A DNA stretch of 64,000 nt, taken from contig NZ_VFOA01000001.1 of assembly GCF_006715865.1 (NCBI RefSeq), forward strand, positions 744,001 through 808,000, given 5' to 3'. The translations under genes and the position numbers were made by a program. This document shows positions 61,740 to 64,000 of the stretch, one piece after another; the stretch's first letter is position 1; the number at the start of each line of letters is the position of its first letter. This stretch comes from Cellulomonas sp. SLBN-39 (lineage in GTDB: Bacteria; Actinomycetota; Actinomycetes; Actinomycetales; Cellulomonadaceae). Under the pieces are notes generated by a model. It was not told the origin of the DNA. It did no database searches and worked only from the letters and a program-made list of their open reading frames with translations.

Positions 61740-62231
61740 GTGCCTGACCACGACGAGCTCGACGCGCTCATCGCCCGCCTGGAGGCGGAGGAGGCCGAGC
61801 TCGTGCTCGACCGCTTCACCGACGACGACGCCTGGACCCTCGGCACCTGGCTGCGCACCGCCGCCGTCGAGCGCGGCCTGTCCGTGACGATCGACGTGCA
61901 GCGCGGCGAGCACCGCCTGTTCCACGCCGCCCTGCCCGGCACGTCCGCCGACAACGACGCGTGGATCGAGCGCAAGACGCGCCTGGTCCGACGCCTCGGC
62001 CACCCGTCCTACCTCGTCGGGCGCCGCCTGGCCCGCTCCGGCACGAGCCTGGCCGACCTGGGCATGGACCCGTACCTGTTCGTCGCCGCGGGCGGCTGCG
62101 TGCCCGTGGTGGTCCGTGGCGTCGGCATGGTCGCCACCGTCACGGTCTCGGGCCTGCCCCAGGCGCAGGACCACGCCCTCGTGGTCGAGGCCCTGCACGC
62201 CCTGCGGGACGCGGTCACCGCCGCGCGCTGA
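61740..62231 (+). CDS. UPF0303/HbpS-like (DUF336) protein
   Basis: 163 residues from a GTG at 61740, with GGAG upstream. LIARLEAEEAELVLDRFTDDDAWTLGTWLRTAAVERGLSVTIDVQRGEHRLFHAALPGTSADNDAWIERKTRLVRR is typical of the UPF0303 group, related to HbpS-like DUF336 proteins. The RKTRLVRRLGHPSYLVGRRL element is the most conserved. Heme binding or degradation has been proposed for relatives; nothing here proves it. Confidence 0.85.
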   Translation: MPDHDELDALIARLEAEEAELVLDRFTDDDAWTLGTWLRTAAVERGLSVTIDVQRGEHRLFHAALPGTSADNDAWIERKTRLVRRLGHPSYLVGRRLARSGTSLADLGMDPYLFVAAGGCVPVVVRGVGMVATVTVSGLPQAQDHALVVEALHALRDAVTAAR

Positions 62232-62240
62232 GCCGCCGCG

Positions 62241-62266
62241 CGTCCCGCCGGTCGACCGGCGGGACG
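62241..62266. terminator. Palindromic hairpin between UPF0303 gene and tRNA-Thr
   Basis: A perfect 12-bp stem (62241-62252 and 62255-62266) with minimal spacer lies 10 nt after the plus-strand stop codon and 16 nt beyond the 3' end of the minus-strand tRNA gene. Confidence 0.7.
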
Positions 62267-62281
62267 TGCGGCCCGCGTCGG

Positions 62282-62355
62282 AGCCCCCTGTCGGATTCGA
62301 ACCGACGACCTGCTGTTTACAAGACAGCTGCTCTGGCCAGCTGAGCTAAGGAGGC
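62282..62355 (-). tRNA. tRNA-Thr, anticodon UGU
   Basis: 74 nt. Acceptor GCCUCCU pairs with AGGGGGC (one G-U), the D arm is AGCUCAGCUGGCCAGAGCA-like, the anticodon stem GCUGU/ACAGC holds loop CUUGUAA with anticodon UGU reading ACA, and the T arm contains GGUUCGAAUCC. The 3' CCA is not encoded. Confidence 0.96.
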
Positions 62356-62385
62356 GAGGCGCCCAGCGTACCGACGCGGGGCGCG

Positions 62386-62420
62386 CGCGGGTGCCGCCCG
62401 GTCACCGGGCGGCACCCGCG
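62386..62420. terminator. Hairpin downstream of the DsbA-like gene
   Basis: A 17-bp perfect inverted repeat (62386-62402 and 62404-62420) with almost no spacer starts 15 nt after the stop codon of the DsbA-like gene and lies upstream of the tRNA. Confidence 0.8.
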
Positions 62421-62435
62421 TCGGGTGCTGCGGCG

Positions 62436-63344
62436 TCAGCCCTGCGCGGCGACGGCCTCCTCGATCGCGGCCGTCAGCGGGCCGGTCGAGTAGAGGTCGC
62501 CCTCCCACTTGGTGCCGTCGATCAGCACGGTCGGGGTGCCGAGGGAGCCGCCGAGCTCGGTGCTGGCCTGGGCCGTGGCGGCGGCGACGAACGGGGCGAA
62601 CGTGCGCCAGGTGCCCGTCTGCTCGCCGTCGGCGGTCTCGTAGGTGCCCTCGACGGTCGTCGTGAAGCCCTCGGTGACGGACTCCGGGACGCCGACCTCG
62701 ACCGCGACGTCGGCGATCTCGGCGTCGCTCAGGCCGGTGGTGCCCTCCTCGGGCTGGTTCTCGTAGAGGGCGGTGAGGAACGCGACCGCGTTGTCGGGGT
62801 CCTCGTCGGCGACGACCGCGAACGCGTTGGCGGCACGGGTCGAGTACGCCGCACCCTTGGAGGTCCCGTCGAGGAACGACAGCGGCTTGTAGAGGACGGT
62901 CACGCCCTCCTCCGCGGACAGCCGCTCGAGCTCGGCTCCGTTCGCCGCGTCGAACTGGCCGCAGTAGGGGCACATGAAGTCGAAGTAGACGGAGACGACG
63001 ACGTCGTCCTCGCCCGCCGTGCCGATGCCGGCGGCGGAGACGGGGATGCCGCCGGTCTCGTCGGCGACGGACGGGGACGTGACGTCCGCGAGCGCGGGCG
63101 CGGTCACCTCGGCGTCGGCGGAGCCGTAGACGACGTCGCCGTACATGGCGGCGGTCTCCTGGCCCTGCCGGACCACGCCGACGACCACGGCGACGAGGGC
63201 GACCACGGCGACGGCGAGGCCGCTGATGGCGACGATCCGGTTGCGCCGGGCGCGGCGCTCCTGCTCCTGCTTGAGGGCGAGGGCCTTGGCTCGGGCCTCC
63301 TCGCGGCGCTGGTTCTTGGTGGGACGGGGGTCGGTGCTGGGCAC
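62436..63344 (-). CDS. Membrane-anchored DsbA/thioredoxin-like thiol protein
   Basis: 302 residues from a GTG at 63344, with AGGAG 5-9 nt upstream. A highly charged cytoplasmic start (KNQRREEARAKALALKQEQERRARRNR), one membrane segment (about 37-60), then an extracellular DsbA-like domain with active site FDFMCPYCGQFDAANG (CPYC), KPLSFLD and GTPTVLIDGTKW (cis-Pro loop). It resembles actinobacterial DsbA-type proteins that form disulfides in exported proteins. It shares a strand with the small membrane protein 37 nt upstream. Confidence 0.92.
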   Translation of the reverse strand: MPSTDPRPTKNQRREEARAKALALKQEQERRARRNRIVAISGLAVAVVALVAVVVGVVRQGQETAAMYGDVVYGSADAEVTAPALADVTSPSVADETGGIPVSAAGIGTAGEDDVVVSVYFDFMCPYCGQFDAANGAELERLSAEEGVTVLYKPLSFLDGTSKGAAYSTRAANAFAVVADEDPDNAVAFLTALYENQPEEGTTGLSDAEIADVAVEVGVPESVTEGFTTTVEGTYETADGEQTGTWRTFAPFVAAATAQASTELGGSLGTPTVLIDGTKWEGDLYSTGPLTAAIEEAVAAQG

Positions 63345-63381
63345 GGGTGCTCCTGGGTGGTGGGTCCGGGTGGTCGGGTGG

Positions 63382-63885
63382 TCAGACCACCGCGGGCGGA
63401 CCCCGGCGCGGTCGCACGAGCACGAGGCCCCGGTCGTGGCGCACCCGCACGCGCGGGGCGGGCGGGGCGGGGCGGGCGGGGACGACGAGGGGCCCGGGGG
63501 TGCTCGTGCGCACCGGCAGGCCGGTGCGGAGCAGGGCGCGGGCGGCGCGCAGGGCCCGGCGCACCCAGGCCCCGAGGCCGAGGCCGGTGCCGGCGAGCAG
63601 CACGTGCGCGAGGAGCACGGGGACGACGACGCCGAGCACGACGACGGCGCCGCGCGACACGTCGCCCAGCGCCCAGGCGCCGTCGGGGCAGTCGGCCCCG
63701 GACTCCAGCACCGCGAGGCGGACGCCGGCCAGCGCGAGCGGCCCGTCCGCGCGCACGCAGTGGTGCAGGACCACGCGGCCCTGCGCCGACAGCGCGATCC
63801 CGGCGGCGAGCGCGGCCACGGGGGCGAGCAGCAGGAGCAGACGGGCGCGCGCGAGCACCCCGGCGGGTGTCCTCGGCGCGCGCAC
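63382..63885 (-). CDS. Small membrane protein, function unknown
   Basis: 167 residues from a GTG at 63885. Two membrane segments (about 12-32 and 78-103) with an extracellular loop carrying two Cys (HHCVRADG and ADCPDG) between them, and an Arg/Pro-rich C-terminal tail. The paired Cys face the same side as the CPYC domain of the following gene, but a link is only suggestive. No family recognised. Confidence 0.72.
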   Translation of the reverse strand: MRAPRTPAGVLARARLLLLLAPVAALAAGIALSAQGRVVLHHCVRADGPLALAGVRLAVLESGADCPDGAWALGDVSRGAVVVLGVVVPVLLAHVLLAGTGLGLGAWVRRALRAARALLRTGLPVRTSTPGPLVVPARPAPPAPRVRVRHDRGLVLVRPRRGPPAVV

Positions 63886-63936
63886 GAGGCCACCCTAGGC
63901 GCTCGGCCTGGGAGGCGGCAGGGCCTTGCGGTCCGC

Positions 63937-64000
63937 CTACGGGCTGGGCAGGCGCGGTGCGGTGTACGGGTCCCAGGTGGTGGCCGTGCCCTGCTCCAGG
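63937..64000 (-). CDS. C-terminal end of a gene truncated by the window edge
   Basis: Reading from the right edge, a minus-strand frame ends LEQGTATTWDPYTAPRLPSP and then TAG (63937-63939). The segment is too short to assign; the neat end 52 nt before the next gene suggests a real reading frame. Confidence 0.4.
   Translation of the reverse strand, partial: LEQGTATTWDPYTAPRLPSP

Overview
The window is very GC-rich and dense, with many GTG starts and many 1-nt or 4-nt overlaps between start and stop codons. It carries a WhiG/FliA-type sigma factor, a GroEL gene without groES behind two CIRCE operators, and actinobacterial markers (DUF3263 and LytR_C proteins, leaderless TAnnnT promoters). This points to a motile high-GC Gram-positive, most like Cellulomonas or a close relative in the Micrococcales. 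The taxon is an inference from gene content; no database was searched.

About 50 kb (roughly 0.2-50 kb) is one contiguous motility and chemotaxis island. Read along the minus strand from 45.1 kb down it holds: the motility sigma factor (44.2-45.1 kb); flagellin fliC; fliD, fliS and a FliT-position gene; a long operon flgB-flgC-fliE-fliF-fliG-fliH-fliI-fliJ-NlpC/P60-fliK-flgD-flgE-M15 peptidase (40.2-29.7 kb); flbD-motA-motB-fliL (29.6-27.0 kb); fliM-fliN-fliO-fliP-fliQ-fliR-flhB-flhA-FlhF-like-csrA (26.8-18.1 kb); cheA-cheW-mcp-sugar-binding lipoprotein-mcp (17.9-10.6 kb); three more receptors (10.4-4.2 kb), interrupted by one plus-strand cation efflux gene; and cheB-cheR-cheY-cheX-cheY-CheC-like (4.0-0.2 kb). 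Divergently on the plus strand lie flgN-flgK-flgL-fliW and an EAL/HDOD protein.

A shared promoter architecture, CTCA (GTCA at one site) then exactly 17 nt then CCGAT, occurs in front of nine of these transcription units. It aligns with the known sigma-28 pattern (TAAA-N15-GCCGATAA) and defines a probable regulon of the sigma factor encoded in the island. The fliC leader also carries two ANGGA motifs, one over the ribosome binding site. With csrA and fliW both present, this suggests CsrA/FliW control of flagellin translation as in Bacillus.

The remaining 14 kb is chromosomal housekeeping and accessory content: groEL with a double CIRCE, a GH15-like protein, a cold-shock protein, LytR_C and DUF3263 proteins, uracil-DNA glycosylase, an SGNH hydrolase, a small module with an ER/SipW-type signal peptidase and two exported proteins, a divergent NarL-type two-component pair, two less-known proteins, tRNA-Thr(UGU), and a DsbA-like thiol protein with a small membrane protein. 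No insertion sequence, CRISPR array, rRNA or phage feature was seen. No flgF, flgG, flgM, cheD or groES was found in the window. No gene-free stretch exceeds 300 bases except 45122-45503, which is annotated.
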